Shown here one piece after another: positions 39,613-47,744 of a stretch of 52,156 nucleotides of DNA (positions are counted from its first letter, which is position 1; each line of letters starts with the position of its first letter). The position numbers were made by a program, and so were the translations under genes. The notes under the pieces are model-generated. The model had not been told where the DNA came from. It made no database searches and worked only from the letters and a program-made list of their open reading frames with translations. Where the stretch lies: assembly GCA_934234185.1 (NCBI GenBank), contig CAKQHO010000010.1, positions 1-52,156 of the forward strand, in the 5' to 3' direction. Source of the DNA: an uncultured Psychrobacillus sp. (GTDB taxonomy: Bacteria > Bacillota > Bacilli > Bacillales_A > Planococcaceae).

Positions 39613-40836
39613 TTAGTTAAGAACTTTTATGCGCACCTTTTTGCGCCCAAATTTATATGCCTGGGACTTAGAAGGGATAAATAAATCTATTTTATTCCCC
39701 TTAATAGCTCCTCCAGTATCACCTGCCACTGCATACCCATAGCCTTCAACCCAAACCTTAGAACCTAAAGGAATAACACTTGGGTCTACAGCAATCACTT
39801 TAACATCAGGGTTAGATTTTAGATTAATACCAGTAGAAGTGATGCCTGTACATCCATTACAATGCGCTGTATAAGCTGTTGCAGTTACATAGAATTCCTT
39901 TCCATCAGAAGAATCTTTAGCAGCTGAAGCAACTTTGGTAGTTCCACGAGATACATTAGCAGTTACTACCTTTGTACCTACTGCTACCACTTTCTTCTTC
40001 GCTTCTTTGGTAACTTTTTCATCCACTATTTTACGGGATACTTCTACCCCATTTTCTTTTATCACTTCATATTTTCGAGAGACAGCACCTTTTTGTCCTG
40101 CCTGTACTACTTTTTTCTTACCTTTTAGTAGCGAGTTATCTTTTTTCGTTTCTACTGCAAAGTTTGTTTCTTCCTCAACTACATCGGTGACCTTTTCTAC
40201 TCGCACTATTTTAATAACAGAGTCCGGTTTTACTTGATCGTCCAAGCTCTGTTTTAAACGGTCCAATTCACTTAATTGAATGCCATGTTTTTTTAAAAAG
40301 TCAGCGACCGTAGTCGAAGTGGACCATAACTGTTTCTTTTCCTTTCCATCTAGAAGGGTGACTTGATATGCCTTTTCAATAGAAATTTCATTTGCAGGTC
40401 CTACCACTGCTTCCATTGCAGGGGTTACTACATCATGTTCAGCAAGCTGAACATTTGCCTTTGCTAATATTTCCGAAACTAAATCATCAGTAGTATGTAC
40501 GCTTTGGACTTTACCGTCTACCGTGACTTGTATTTTTCTTGCCTGTTCCCACTCAACCTCTAAATTATTAGATATTGAAGTGTTCACTGAGGGATATAAA
40601 TAATCGTGGTCAGAAACTATAATTTCTTGATCTTCTAATAGTTCCTTGACTGTATGGGCATGTGTTGTTATTTCTTGTTGTTTTCCGTTAACTGTCAATG
40701 AGACAGTTTTCTTTGTACCTTCGTATAAAACAAAGGTCACAGCTGCAAGAAACACTAATAAGGATACAACTGTTACTAGTGTTTTCTTACTCCTCAATGA
40801 AGGAAGGAACAGGTTTTCCATGTTATTTTTTTGCAT
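39613..40836 (-). CDS. yabE: Cell wall-binding/lytic protein YabE (Rpf/Sps-like)
   Basis: A 407-residue exported protein. Order: short basic N-terminus, signal or anchor helix near residues 19-39, three DUF348 repeats (about 45-230), a G5 domain (about 230-300), and a C-terminal 3D domain with FYVTATAYTAHCNGCTG, AVDPSVIPLGSKVWVEGYG and GDTGGAIKGNKIDLF, which carries the three conserved aspartates of MltA-type muralytic enzymes. It is related to resuscitation-promoting factors. The ATG at 40836 follows AAGGAGG at 8 bp; the frame extends upstream into the promoter and is not used. Its promoter is a perfect sigma-A consensus. Confidence 0.93.
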   Translation of the reverse strand: MQKNNMENLFLPSLRSKKTLVTVVSLLVFLAAVTFVLYEGTKKTVSLTVNGKQQEITTHAHTVKELLEDQEIIVSDHDYLYPSVNTSISNNLEVEWEQARKIQVTVDGKVQSVHTTDDLVSEILAKANVQLAEHDVVTPAMEAVVGPANEISIEKAYQVTLLDGKEKKQLWSTSTTVADFLKKHGIQLSELDRLKQSLDDQVKPDSVIKIVRVEKVTDVVEEETNFAVETKKDNSLLKGKKKVVQAGQKGAVSRKYEVIKENGVEVSRKIVDEKVTKEAKKKVVAVGTKVVTANVSRGTTKVASAAKDSSDGKEFYVTATAYTAHCNGCTGITSTGINLKSNPDVKVIAVDPSVIPLGSKVWVEGYGYAVAGDTGGAIKGNKIDLFIPSKSQAYKFGRKKVRIKVLN

Positions 40837-40864
40837 GAAAAACGCCTCCTTGTTCACTCGTGTG

Positions 40865-40893
40865 ATTATATAGGGTAGTTTTTGGCTTGTCAA
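40865..40893 (-). promoter_or_regulatory. yabE promoter (perfect sigma-A consensus)
   Basis: TTGACA (40888-40893), 17 bp, TATAAT (40865-40870) on the minus strand; both hexamers are perfect. Confidence 0.9.
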
Positions 40894-40966
40894 CACTTAT
40901 GGTTTTTTCCTGTTTTTTACTTTTGATGCTTGTATTCTTCCTTTAGGACGATTTTTTCAATGACCC

Positions 40967-41737
40967 TCAATCCTCTAAACGGAAAAAATTAATAGCGTTT
41001 TTGCTAGTAGCCTCTGCTACTTCTTCTATAGATATTTCCTTTATTCGAGCTATTTCTTCAGCAACTAATGCTACTAAAGCCGGCTCATTTCTTTTGCCTC
41101 GATGAGGATGTGGAGCAAGGTACGGAGCATCCGTTTCTATTAATAATTTATCTAAAGGAATTTCAGCTGCTACTTCTTTTGGCTTCTTTGCATTTTTAAA
41201 CGTTACAGGTCCACCAAGAGAAATCATAAAATTCATATCAATACATTGCTTAGCGGTTTCAACACTTCCACCAAAGCAATGCATTATACCACCTGTTATA
41301 TGAGCTTCTTCTTCCTTCAGAATTCTTACGACATCCTCCGTCGCTTCTCTATTATGTATAATCACTGGAAGATTAACCTTTTGAGCTAAGCGGATTTGCT
41401 TCCGAAATAACTCCTGCTGGATATCTTTCGGAGACTTATCCCAATAGTAATCTAGGCCTGTTTCTCCTATACCTACAACCTTCTTGTGGGCTGCGAGTTC
41501 TTCAATCCATTGTAAGTCGGCCTCTGTACAATCAATTGCATCCACTGGGTGCCACCCTATTACAGCAAAGATAAAAGGATACTTGTCTGCGAGATCCATA
41601 GCTCGTTCGATTGTTTTTCGGTCAAATCCAATTACCACCATTTTTTGGACGTCTGCGTGAATTGCTCGATCTATTACCTCCTGTAAATCATCATCGTACT
41701 GGTCTGCGTTTAAATGTACATGGGTATCTATTAACAT
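40967..41737 (-). CDS. yabD: TatD-family metal-dependent deoxyribonuclease
   Basis: A 256-residue TIM-barrel hydrolase of the TatD family. It shows DTHVHLNADQYDDD at the start (metal-binding His-x-His), GETGLDYYWDKS near 90-101, VIIHNREA, MHCFGGS and ETDAPYLAPHPHRGKRNEP near 203-221. E. coli TatD is an exo-DNase/repair enzyme; the B. subtilis role is not defined. It sits between metG and yabE in conserved order, downstream of the metG terminator. Confidence 0.93.
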   Translation of the reverse strand: MLIDTHVHLNADQYDDDLQEVIDRAIHADVQKMVVIGFDRKTIERAMDLADKYPFIFAVIGWHPVDAIDCTEADLQWIEELAAHKKVVGIGETGLDYYWDKSPKDIQQELFRKQIRLAQKVNLPVIIHNREATEDVVRILKEEEAHITGGIMHCFGGSVETAKQCIDMNFMISLGGPVTFKNAKKPKEVAAEIPLDKLLIETDAPYLAPHPHRGKRNEPALVALVAEEIARIKEISIEEVAEATSKNAINFFRLED

Positions 41738-41918
41738 GAGACGACTCTCCTATCTGTGAATATTCTACAATTTTTTTCATTTACATACATCACAATACTA
41801 TTACAATTATATTAAATAACTTTAATTTTCAAAATATTTAATATTTATTTCCTTTTTTCAAGAAAATTCAACGTAAAATGTTCATACTAATACTATTTCT
41901 TTCATAATATTCATGAAA

Positions 41919-41956
41919 GAGGTGCCCAGAAAGTTAATACTTTTTGGACACCCCTC
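41919..41956 (-). terminator. metG terminator
   Basis: Minus strand GAGGGGTGTCCAAAAAG with CTTTCTGGGCACCTC form a stem of about 15 pairs with a few mismatches, then TTTC. It belongs to the same hairpin family as 7961-7997 and 30783-30825. Confidence 0.75.
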
Positions 41957-41963
41957 GCTTACC

Positions 41964-43922
41964 TTATTTAACCTGTGCACCATTTTCAAGCTTTTCATCT
42001 ACTGTTGCTAGCGTAAGGAAACCATCTTTTTCTCCAGCCAAAATCATTCCTTGGGAAAGCTCCCCTCTTAGCTTTACTGGTTTAAGGTTAGCAACCACTA
42101 TTACTTTTTTACCAATAAGATCAGTGGGCTCATAATATTTAGCAATTCCTGAAACTACTTGACGCTTTTCGTATCCTAAATCCAGCTGTAATTTCAATAA
42201 TTTGTCAGCTTTTGGCATCTTTTCACAAGCGATTACAGTAGCTACACGTAAATCTACTTTAAAGAAGTCATCTATCGTAATTTCTTCTGTTTCATCCTCT
42301 GTTTCCTCTACTTTTTCTTCTTGAGGAGTTTTTACTGAACCTTGCATTTGTTCTCGAATATAGGACACTTCCGTATCTACATCTAAACGCGGGAAGATTG
42401 GTACCCCTGTTTTTATAACTACTGTCCCTTCTGGAATTACATGAAAGCTCTTTAACTGTTCCCACTCTAATGTATTCTCCGGAAGACCTAGCTGTTTTAC
42501 AATTTCCTTTGGACTATTTGTCATAAATGGTTGAATTAGCGTAGCAATATGGCGTAAGCTTTCCGCTAAATTGGTCATAACAGCAGCCAATTGGCCTTTT
42601 AATGCTTCATCCTTAGCAAGTACCCATGGCTGTGTTTCATCAATATATTTATTAGTACGTGATACCAGTCCCCACAAGTCCCCTAATACCATACTAAATT
42701 GCATTTTCTCCATATTCTCTTCATATTTGTCTACTGTCTCTTCTGCAAATTGTATAAGAGCAGCATCAAATTCTGTAGATTCTGATTGTGTTACCGGGAT
42801 AGCACCATCGAAATATTTATTTATCATAGAAACAGTACGATTCAATAGATTTCCTAGATCGTTGGCAAGATCAAAGTTAGTACGTTCTACAAAGGATTCT
42901 GGTGAAAAAACACCGTCTTGTCCAAATGGAAGCTCTCTCAGTAAAAAGTAGCGAGTTGCATCTAAGCCATAACGTTCTACCAGCATTTCTGGATAAACGA
43001 CGTTTCCTTTTGATTTAGACATTTTACCGTCCTTCATCATAATGAAACCATGTGCAAATACCTTCTTCGGCAATGGAAGTTCCAGTGCCATTAGGAAAAT
43101 CGGCCAATATATTGTATGGAAACGAACGATATCTTTTCCTACTACATGTACATCTGCCGGCCAAAACTTTTTAAATAGAGAATCATCCTCTGACAGGTAG
43201 CCTAATGAAGTTATATAGTTTGTTAATGCATCCACCCAAACATAAATGATATGCTTTGGATCACCCGGAACCGGGATACCCCAATCAAAGGATGTTCTAG
43301 AAACTGACAAGTCCTCAAGTCCCGGTTTAATAAAGTTATTGATCATTTCATTTTTGCGAGATTCAGGCTCGATGAATTCTACATTGTTTTCGTAGTACTC
43401 TAATAGTCGACCTGCATACTTTTTCATATTAAAGAAATATGATTCTTCTTTGACCTTGTGAACTGGACGTCCACAGTCTGGGCAATTGCCATCTTCTAAT
43501 TGAGTTTCTGTAAAAAACGATTCACAAGGTGTGCAATACCATCCTTCATACTCACCTTTATAAATGTCTCCGTTGTCTAAAAACTTTCGGAAAATTTTCT
43601 CTACAGTTCTTTTATGACGATCCTCTGTAGTTTGTATAAAGTCATCGTAAGAGATATCCATTAATGCCCAAACCTTTTTAGCTGCAGCTGCAATCTCATT
43701 AACATAAGCTTGTGGTTCCATTCCAGCTTCTTGAGCTTTTTCTTGGATTTTTTGTCCATGCTCGTCCATTCCAGTTAAAAAGCGAACATCATAACCTCTT
43801 AGTCTTTTATAGCGTGCCATTGCATCAGAAGCTACCGTAGTGTAGGCAGTACCAATGTGGAACTTACCACTTGGATAATAAATTGGTGTCGTTAAGTAAA
43901 ATGTTTTCCCTTGTTCTTTCAA
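41964..43922 (-). CDS. metG: Methionyl-tRNA synthetase
   Basis: Charges tRNA-Met. The 652-residue protein has a class I core: FYLTTPIYYPSGKFHIGTAY (HIGH-type motif) at the start, zinc knuckle cysteines CTPC and CPDC near 128-147, and KMSKSKGNVV near 300. The C-terminus (from about 540) carries the EMAP-like tRNA-binding domain FFKVDLRVATVIACEKMP. The start codon is TTG, with GGAGG 10 bp before it; no ATG lies nearby. It has a promoter at 43964-43992. Confidence 0.96.
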   Translation of the reverse strand: MKEQGKTFYLTTPIYYPSGKFHIGTAYTTVASDAMARYKRLRGYDVRFLTGMDEHGQKIQEKAQEAGMEPQAYVNEIAAAAKKVWALMDISYDDFIQTTEDRHKRTVEKIFRKFLDNGDIYKGEYEGWYCTPCESFFTETQLEDGNCPDCGRPVHKVKEESYFFNMKKYAGRLLEYYENNVEFIEPESRKNEMINNFIKPGLEDLSVSRTSFDWGIPVPGDPKHIIYVWVDALTNYITSLGYLSEDDSLFKKFWPADVHVVGKDIVRFHTIYWPIFLMALELPLPKKVFAHGFIMMKDGKMSKSKGNVVYPEMLVERYGLDATRYFLLRELPFGQDGVFSPESFVERTNFDLANDLGNLLNRTVSMINKYFDGAIPVTQSESTEFDAALIQFAEETVDKYEENMEKMQFSMVLGDLWGLVSRTNKYIDETQPWVLAKDEALKGQLAAVMTNLAESLRHIATLIQPFMTNSPKEIVKQLGLPENTLEWEQLKSFHVIPEGTVVIKTGVPIFPRLDVDTEVSYIREQMQGSVKTPQEEKVEETEDETEEITIDDFFKVDLRVATVIACEKMPKADKLLKLQLDLGYEKRQVVSGIAKYYEPTDLIGKKVIVVANLKPVKLRGELSQGMILAGEKDGFLTLATVDEKLENGAQVK

Positions 43923-43963
43923 TTTCTTGTTGCCTCCAATGCGAATCTGTATTTATATCCTAT

Positions 43964-43992
43964 ATTCTATCTAAATGAAGTAGTTGTTTCAA
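43964..43992 (-). promoter_or_regulatory. metG promoter (sigma-A type)
   Basis: TTGAAA (43987-43992) and TAGAAT (43964-43969) on the minus strand are 17 bp apart, 41 bp from the TTG start. Confidence 0.6.
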
Positions 43993-44158
43993 TCAATACT
44001 CAAATTCCTATTTGTCGAATTACCTTTCTAACTCTATTTATTTCCATAATTATGAAAATTATTACTATTATTTATATATATAACCAATAAAATAGGAATT
44101 TTATGTATTAGAAGTCATATTTTTATCATAAATTCTAATAAAATCAGAAGAATAATTA

Positions 44159-44187
44159 TTGACCAATATGGTAGGACTTGGTATGAT
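44159..44187 (+). promoter_or_regulatory. abrB promoter (sigma-A)
   Basis: TTGACC (44159-44164) and TATGAT (44182-44187) are 17 bp apart on the plus strand. The start of transcription is expected near 44194. Confidence 0.8.
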
Positions 44188-44208
44188 AGAGTACATAAAA
44201 GAGGTTTA

Positions 44209-44225
44209 TGTCGAATTATGGCGAA
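44209..44225 (+). promoter_or_regulatory. Tandem Spo0A boxes in the abrB leader
   Basis: TGTCGAA (44209-44215, perfect 0A box) and TGGCGAA (44219-44225, one mismatch) are spaced 10 bp apart, about 15-30 bp downstream of the expected transcription start. The same arrangement represses abrB in B. subtilis at the onset of sporulation. Confidence 0.85.
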
Positions 44226-44258
44226 AAATATACACTCTTGAGAGGAGAACTTTAAATA

Positions 44259-44534
44259 ATGAAATCTACAGGTATTGTTCGTAAAGTTGATGAATTAGGA
44301 CGCGTAGTTATTCCAATAGAACTACGTCGTACATTAGGTATTGCAGAAAAAGATGCGTTAGAAATTTACGTAGACGATGATAAAATCATCTTAAAAAAAT
44401 ATATGCCTAATATGACATGTGCTGTAACAGGAGAAGTTTCAGAAGATAACTTACGTCTTGTTGGTGGTAAATTAATTCTTAGCCCAGAAGGCGCAGAAGT
44501 ATTAATTAAAGAAATTCAAAACAGCTTAAAATAA
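44259..44534 (+). CDS. abrB: Transition-state regulator AbrB
   Basis: Represses stationary-phase and sporulation genes during growth. The 91-residue protein has an N-terminal swapped-hairpin DNA-binding domain (MKSTGIVRKVDELGRVVIP, ELRRTLGIAEKDALEIY) and a C-terminal multimerisation half containing one cysteine (MTCAVTGEVSEDN). It is encoded against its neighbours, as in B. subtilis, and has a promoter, tandem 0A boxes and terminator of its own. Confidence 0.97.
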   Translation: MKSTGIVRKVDELGRVVIPIELRRTLGIAEKDALEIYVDDDKIILKKYMPNMTCAVTGEVSEDNLRLVGGKLILSPEGAEVLIKEIQNSLK

Positions 44535-44543
44535 TAATAATGT

Positions 44544-44578
44544 GAGTGTAGCATAGAAATCTTGCTACACTCTTTTTT
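44544..44578 (+). terminator. abrB terminator
   Basis: GAGTGTAGCA (44544-44553) and TGCTACACTC (44563-44572) form a 10-bp perfect stem followed by six T. Confidence 0.92.
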
Positions 44579-44597
44579 ATCGTATACTTTTAACTTT

Positions 44598-44620
44598 CAT
44601 ATAGATTCTTAATCTATATG
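44598..44620. other. Palindrome over the rsmI stop codon
   Basis: CATATAGATT-ctt-AATCTATATG is a 10-bp perfect stem that includes the rsmI stop. No T run follows on the minus strand; it may help end rsmI transcription. Confidence 0.4.
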
Positions 44621-45481
44621 GTATGCTTGATAAACTTCTCTTTTAGAAAGCCCTCTTTCTGCTGCTACTTCTTTAACTGCTTCCTTCGAACTGATTCCCT
44701 TTTCATTGATTAGCTTATTAACATGTTCTTCTAAGGTTACAGTTAGCCACCATTTTTCTTCTTCCATAATAGGCTCCTTGTTACCTTCGAGAACGATACA
44801 AAATTCTCCTCTAATCTCCGAGTTGTTTGCCCATTCTACTGCTTCCTCTAGCGTTCCTCGTAAGAATTCTTCAAATTTCTTCGTTAGCTCTCTTGCCAAC
44901 ACCACTTTTCGAGTTCCTTCTATTATAGTAAGCATATCCTTTAAAGAATCTTTTAATCGATGTGGTGCTTCATAGAGGAGAATAGTCTCTTCTCTTTTTT
45001 GGAGTTGGGATATTTCTAATTTTCTCTCTTTTTTATTTCTACTTAAAAAACCATAAAAGAAAAATGGTTGGGTTGAAATTCCTGAAGCAATCAGTGCACT
45101 AATAGCTGCATTTGCTCCTGGTATGGGAATAACTGCAAAACCTTCCTCCACGGCTTTTGCTGCAATATCTGCCCCTGGATCTGATATACAAGGTAGTCCA
45201 GCATCACTAACTAGTGCGACTTTTTTTCCGTTTCTAAGTAGCTCTAATATTTTTTCACCACTAACTTGCTGATTATGATCATGGTAACTCATTAAAGGTG
45301 TGCTTATTTCGAAGTAATTACACAGCTTTTTCGTGTTTCTTGTATCTTCTGCAGCTATAAAGTCTACTTCTTTTAGTAAACGAATCGCTCGCATCGTCAT
45401 ATCTTCTAAATTTCCGATAGGTGTTCCTATCAGATATAAACAGCTATGTAATTCTTGTTCTGTTGATTTTTGGGATTTCAT
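44609..45481 (-). CDS. rsmI: 16S rRNA (cytidine-2'-O)-methyltransferase RsmI
   Basis: Methylates the ribose of C1402 (E. coli numbering) of 16S rRNA. The 290-residue tetrapyrrole-methylase-fold protein shows LYLIGTPIGNLEDMTMRAIR near residue 16, AAEDTRNTKKL, VSDAGLPCISDPGADI near 94, and IPGANAAISALIASG. I chose the ATG at 45481, which shares one base with the yazA stop; a TTG one codon earlier is possible. GGGAGG lies 9 bp upstream. Confidence 0.95.
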   Translation of the reverse strand: MKSQKSTEQELHSCLYLIGTPIGNLEDMTMRAIRLLKEVDFIAAEDTRNTKKLCNYFEISTPLMSYHDHNQQVSGEKILELLRNGKKVALVSDAGLPCISDPGADIAAKAVEEGFAVIPIPGANAAISALIASGISTQPFFFYGFLSRNKKERKLEISQLQKREETILLYEAPHRLKDSLKDMLTIIEGTRKVVLARELTKKFEEFLRGTLEEAVEWANNSEIRGEFCIVLEGNKEPIMEEEKWWLTVTLEEHVNKLINEKGISSKEAVKEVAAERGLSKREVYQAYHID

Positions 45482-45744
45482 CAATTTTTCCCTCCCATAT
45501 ATGCTTGTTTTTTCTGGCGTGTTAGCTGTTTGAATGCATATTCTGCTTTCATAGCCTCTTCTTTTGTATCATAGAACTCAAAGTAAATACACTTTACTGG
45601 CAGCCTACCTCGTGTATATTTAGCTCCCTTTCCCTTATTATGCACTTCTACACGTTTCTTTAAATCATTTGTGTAACCCGCATAATATGTACCATCCTTA
45701 CATTCTAATACATAAAAGGTGTGTTGCCTGTTATTTTGCTCCAT
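45481..45744 (-). CDS. yazA: GIY-YIG domain protein YazA
   Basis: An 87-residue UPF0213-family protein with a single GIY-YIG nuclease-like domain: FYVLECKDGTYYAGYTNDLKKRV at residues 11-33, then HNKGKGAKYTRGR. It resembles SLX1-type nucleases; the role is unknown. It overlaps trmN6 by 14 bp and rsmI by one base, forming trmN6-yazA-rsmI. Confidence 0.93.
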   Translation of the reverse strand: MEQNNRQHTFYVLECKDGTYYAGYTNDLKKRVEVHNKGKGAKYTRGRLPVKCIYFEFYDTKEEAMKAEYAFKQLTRQKKQAYMGGKN

Positions 45745-46477
45745 ACAGCATCTCTTTTACTTCTTTTGTATATTCGCCATCCTCACCATATACATAGAGT
45801 GGAGGTAATATTTTTAAATCTGGTTTTCCATCCTTAATTCCCTCTATTAATAAGGTGTTCGCTTCCTTTCCTTGCTTTGGGTATACAAATTGAATTCTTT
45901 TTGGCTCTAAACGATTTGCTCTCATAGCAGTTACGATGTCTAATAATCTTCCAGGGCGATGGACAAATGCAGCCTTACCTCCCTGCTTTAACAGCTCACT
46001 CGCAGATTGGATTGCCTCATCAAGCTTCAAATGAATTTCGTGACGTGCAATTGCTAAATGTTCCTTTAGATTACGTTCGCTTGCTTCATTCGCTGGAAAA
46101 TAAGGAGGATTACAGGTAACCACCTCATACTTTTCTACTCCAATTTTCCCTGCAATTCCAATTACATTATCCTGTAAAATCGTGATTCTTTCTCCAAGCT
46201 GATTATAATCTACACTTCTAGCTGCCATATTAGCTAGCCTTTCTTGGAGCTCAACTCCGATTATTTCTGCGTTTGTTCGAGCACTCAAAAATAAAGGAAT
46301 TGCACCGTTACCCGAGCATAGGTCAACAATTTTGCCTCTTTTAATAGGAACATAGGTAAATCTAGCAAGTAAAACCGCATCAAGTGAAAAGGAAAATACA
46401 GAAGGACTTTGTATGATTCGTAAATCCTCTGCCAATAAATAATCCAATCGTTCATCATCTTTTAGCCATTCTTTCAT
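45731..46477 (-). CDS. trmN6: tRNA1(Val) (adenine37-N6)-methyltransferase-like protein
   Basis: A 248-residue SAM-dependent methyltransferase of the YabB/TrmN6 group. It has VDLCSGNGAIPLFLSAR (SAM loop) near 52-68 and the adenine methylase motif VVTCNPPYFP near 118-127. E. coli TrmN6 methylates A37 of tRNA-Val; the same target here is likely but not shown. GGAGG precedes the ATG, which follows the yabA terminator. Confidence 0.9.
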   Translation of the reverse strand: MKEWLKDDERLDYLLAEDLRIIQSPSVFSFSLDAVLLARFTYVPIKRGKIVDLCSGNGAIPLFLSARTNAEIIGVELQERLANMAARSVDYNQLGERITILQDNVIGIAGKIGVEKYEVVTCNPPYFPANEASERNLKEHLAIARHEIHLKLDEAIQSASELLKQGGKAAFVHRPGRLLDIVTAMRANRLEPKRIQFVYPKQGKEANTLLIEGIKDGKPDLKILPPLYVYGEDGEYTKEVKEMLYGAK

Positions 46478-46495
46478 TTTCTCAAACCTCCATAC

Positions 46496-46544
46496 AAAAC
46501 AAGAGACTGAGATCCACTTATGTGGTATTCAGTCTCTTGTTTTA
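46496..46544 (-). terminator. yabA terminator
   Basis: AAAACAAGAGACTGA pairs with TCAGTCTCTTGTTTT, with an inner CCAC/GTGG stem. It overlaps the yabA stop and ends in TTTTG on the minus strand. Confidence 0.8.
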
Positions 46545-46901
46545 ACCATTTTGTTTATTTAAAAAAGATAAGCAAAATAGACAGTCTTCCTCTTTTCGAG
46601 GACTACCAAAGTGAACATGACATACATGATAGCCTTCTTGATAGAGACGAGCCAAATTATCATAGCCCTCTCCAATATCTGCTTTGTTCAACTGTCCTTT
46701 TTCTTGCATTTTCTCTTGAAGGATTTCTTTTTCATGTATTTCATCGAGTCTTTGTCGTAGATGTTTATTTTCTTCTTGCAGCGTCTGTTGTTCTTCAAGC
46801 ATGATTGCTACAAATTCTTTTAAAGCTCGAAATTGGAGCTGCGTGGACTCTAATTGTTTTTCAAACTCTATTACTGTATCCAAAAAATTGCGGTCCATCA
46901 C
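46542..46901 (-). CDS. yabA: Replication initiation control protein YabA
   Basis: Negative regulator of DnaA that also binds DnaN. The 119-residue protein has an N-terminal coiled coil (about 1-65: FLDTVIEFEKQLESTQLQFR) and a C-terminal zinc domain with HVCHVHFGS and CLFC (residues about 93-112). The length and domain order match B. subtilis YabA (119). It lies 9 bp after ricT. Confidence 0.96.
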   Translation of the reverse strand: MMDRNFLDTVIEFEKQLESTQLQFRALKEFVAIMLEEQQTLQEENKHLRQRLDEIHEKEILQEKMQEKGQLNKADIGEGYDNLARLYQEGYHVCHVHFGSPRKEEDCLFCLSFLNKQNG

Positions 46902-46910
46902 ATATTCACC

Positions 46911-47744
46911 TCATTGCCTAGACCATTGTACTGGACTTTTAGCATAGTTAATAATTTCATCTAACGTGTAGTCTAGCACACGCATCGGATCATTAAATTC
47001 AATTCTTAAAATCCTTTCAAGTACATTCATACTTACTACTTTTCCAAAACCATCTGGAGTTTCAATTTTATCGCCTAGGTCTGGCATTTTTTCTCTTGCT
47101 GCTTCGTATTCATCATTTTCATACTTCAAGCAGCACATTAATCTACCACAAAGACCTGATATTTTTGATGGATTTAAGGATAGATTTTGATCTTTCGCCA
47201 TTTTTATAGACACCGGCTCAAAGTCTCCTAAGAAGGTAGAACAGCAAAGCATACGGCCACAAGGACCAATTCCCCCTAGCATTTTTGCTTCATCACGAAC
47301 TCCTATTTGTCGTAGTTCAATACGAGTTCTAAATACAGAAGCCAAATCTTTTACTAGGTCTCTAAAGTCTACTCGCCCCTCAGCTGTGAAATAAAAAATA
47401 ATCTTGTTTCGATCAAATGTATATTCTACATCTACCAATTTCATTTCTAATTTTCTTTCTAGGATTTTTTCAGTTCCTAGAGCTAAGGCCTGAGCTGACT
47501 CTAAACGATTTTCTTCCACTTGGATTCGATCCTTATCAGTAGATGGTCTAACTACTTGCTTTAATGGCAGTACTACATCATTCTCTCCGACCTGTTTGAT
47601 CGGTACAACGACTTTTCCGTACTCTACCCCTCTAGCAGTCTCAACAATGACATAGTCATCCTTTTCTAATGCATAGTCTACTGGATCAAAATAATATATT
47701 TTACCCGCTTTTTTAAATCGGACTCCTACCACATTATACAACAC
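46911..47744 (-). CDS. ricT: PSP1-domain protein RicT (YaaT)
   Basis: Part of the RicA-RicF-RicT complex, which influences Spo0A phosphorylation, competence and RNase Y action. The 277-residue product has a PSP1 domain (about residues 60-150) and conserved cysteines in CGRMLCCSTF and CGRLMCCLKY near 165-205, which in B. subtilis help hold iron-sulfur clusters. It overlaps holB by 11 bp. Confidence 0.95.
   Translation of the reverse strand: MLYNVVGVRFKKAGKIYYFDPVDYALEKDDYVIVETARGVEYGKVVVPIKQVGENDVVLPLKQVVRPSTDKDRIQVEENRLESAQALALGTEKILERKLEMKLVDVEYTFDRNKIIFYFTAEGRVDFRDLVKDLASVFRTRIELRQIGVRDEAKMLGGIGPCGRMLCCSTFLGDFEPVSIKMAKDQNLSLNPSKISGLCGRLMCCLKYENDEYEAAREKMPDLGDKIETPDGFGKVVSMNVLERILRIEFNDPMRVLDYTLDEIINYAKSPVQWSRQ

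Larger units (their letters stand above)
43923..44258. other. metG-abrB divergent spacer
   Basis: This 336-bp AT-rich gap holds divergent promoters: metG (43964-43992, minus) and abrB (44159-44187, plus) with its 0A boxes. The middle (about 44000-44155) has no feature I recognise; no T-box or SAM riboswitch elements are apparent. Confidence 0.7.

Noticed and set aside
43923..44258. Riboswitch or T-box upstream of metG
   Set aside because: No T-box sequence, specifier stem or SAM-I core seen; the leader after the promoter is only about 35 bp.
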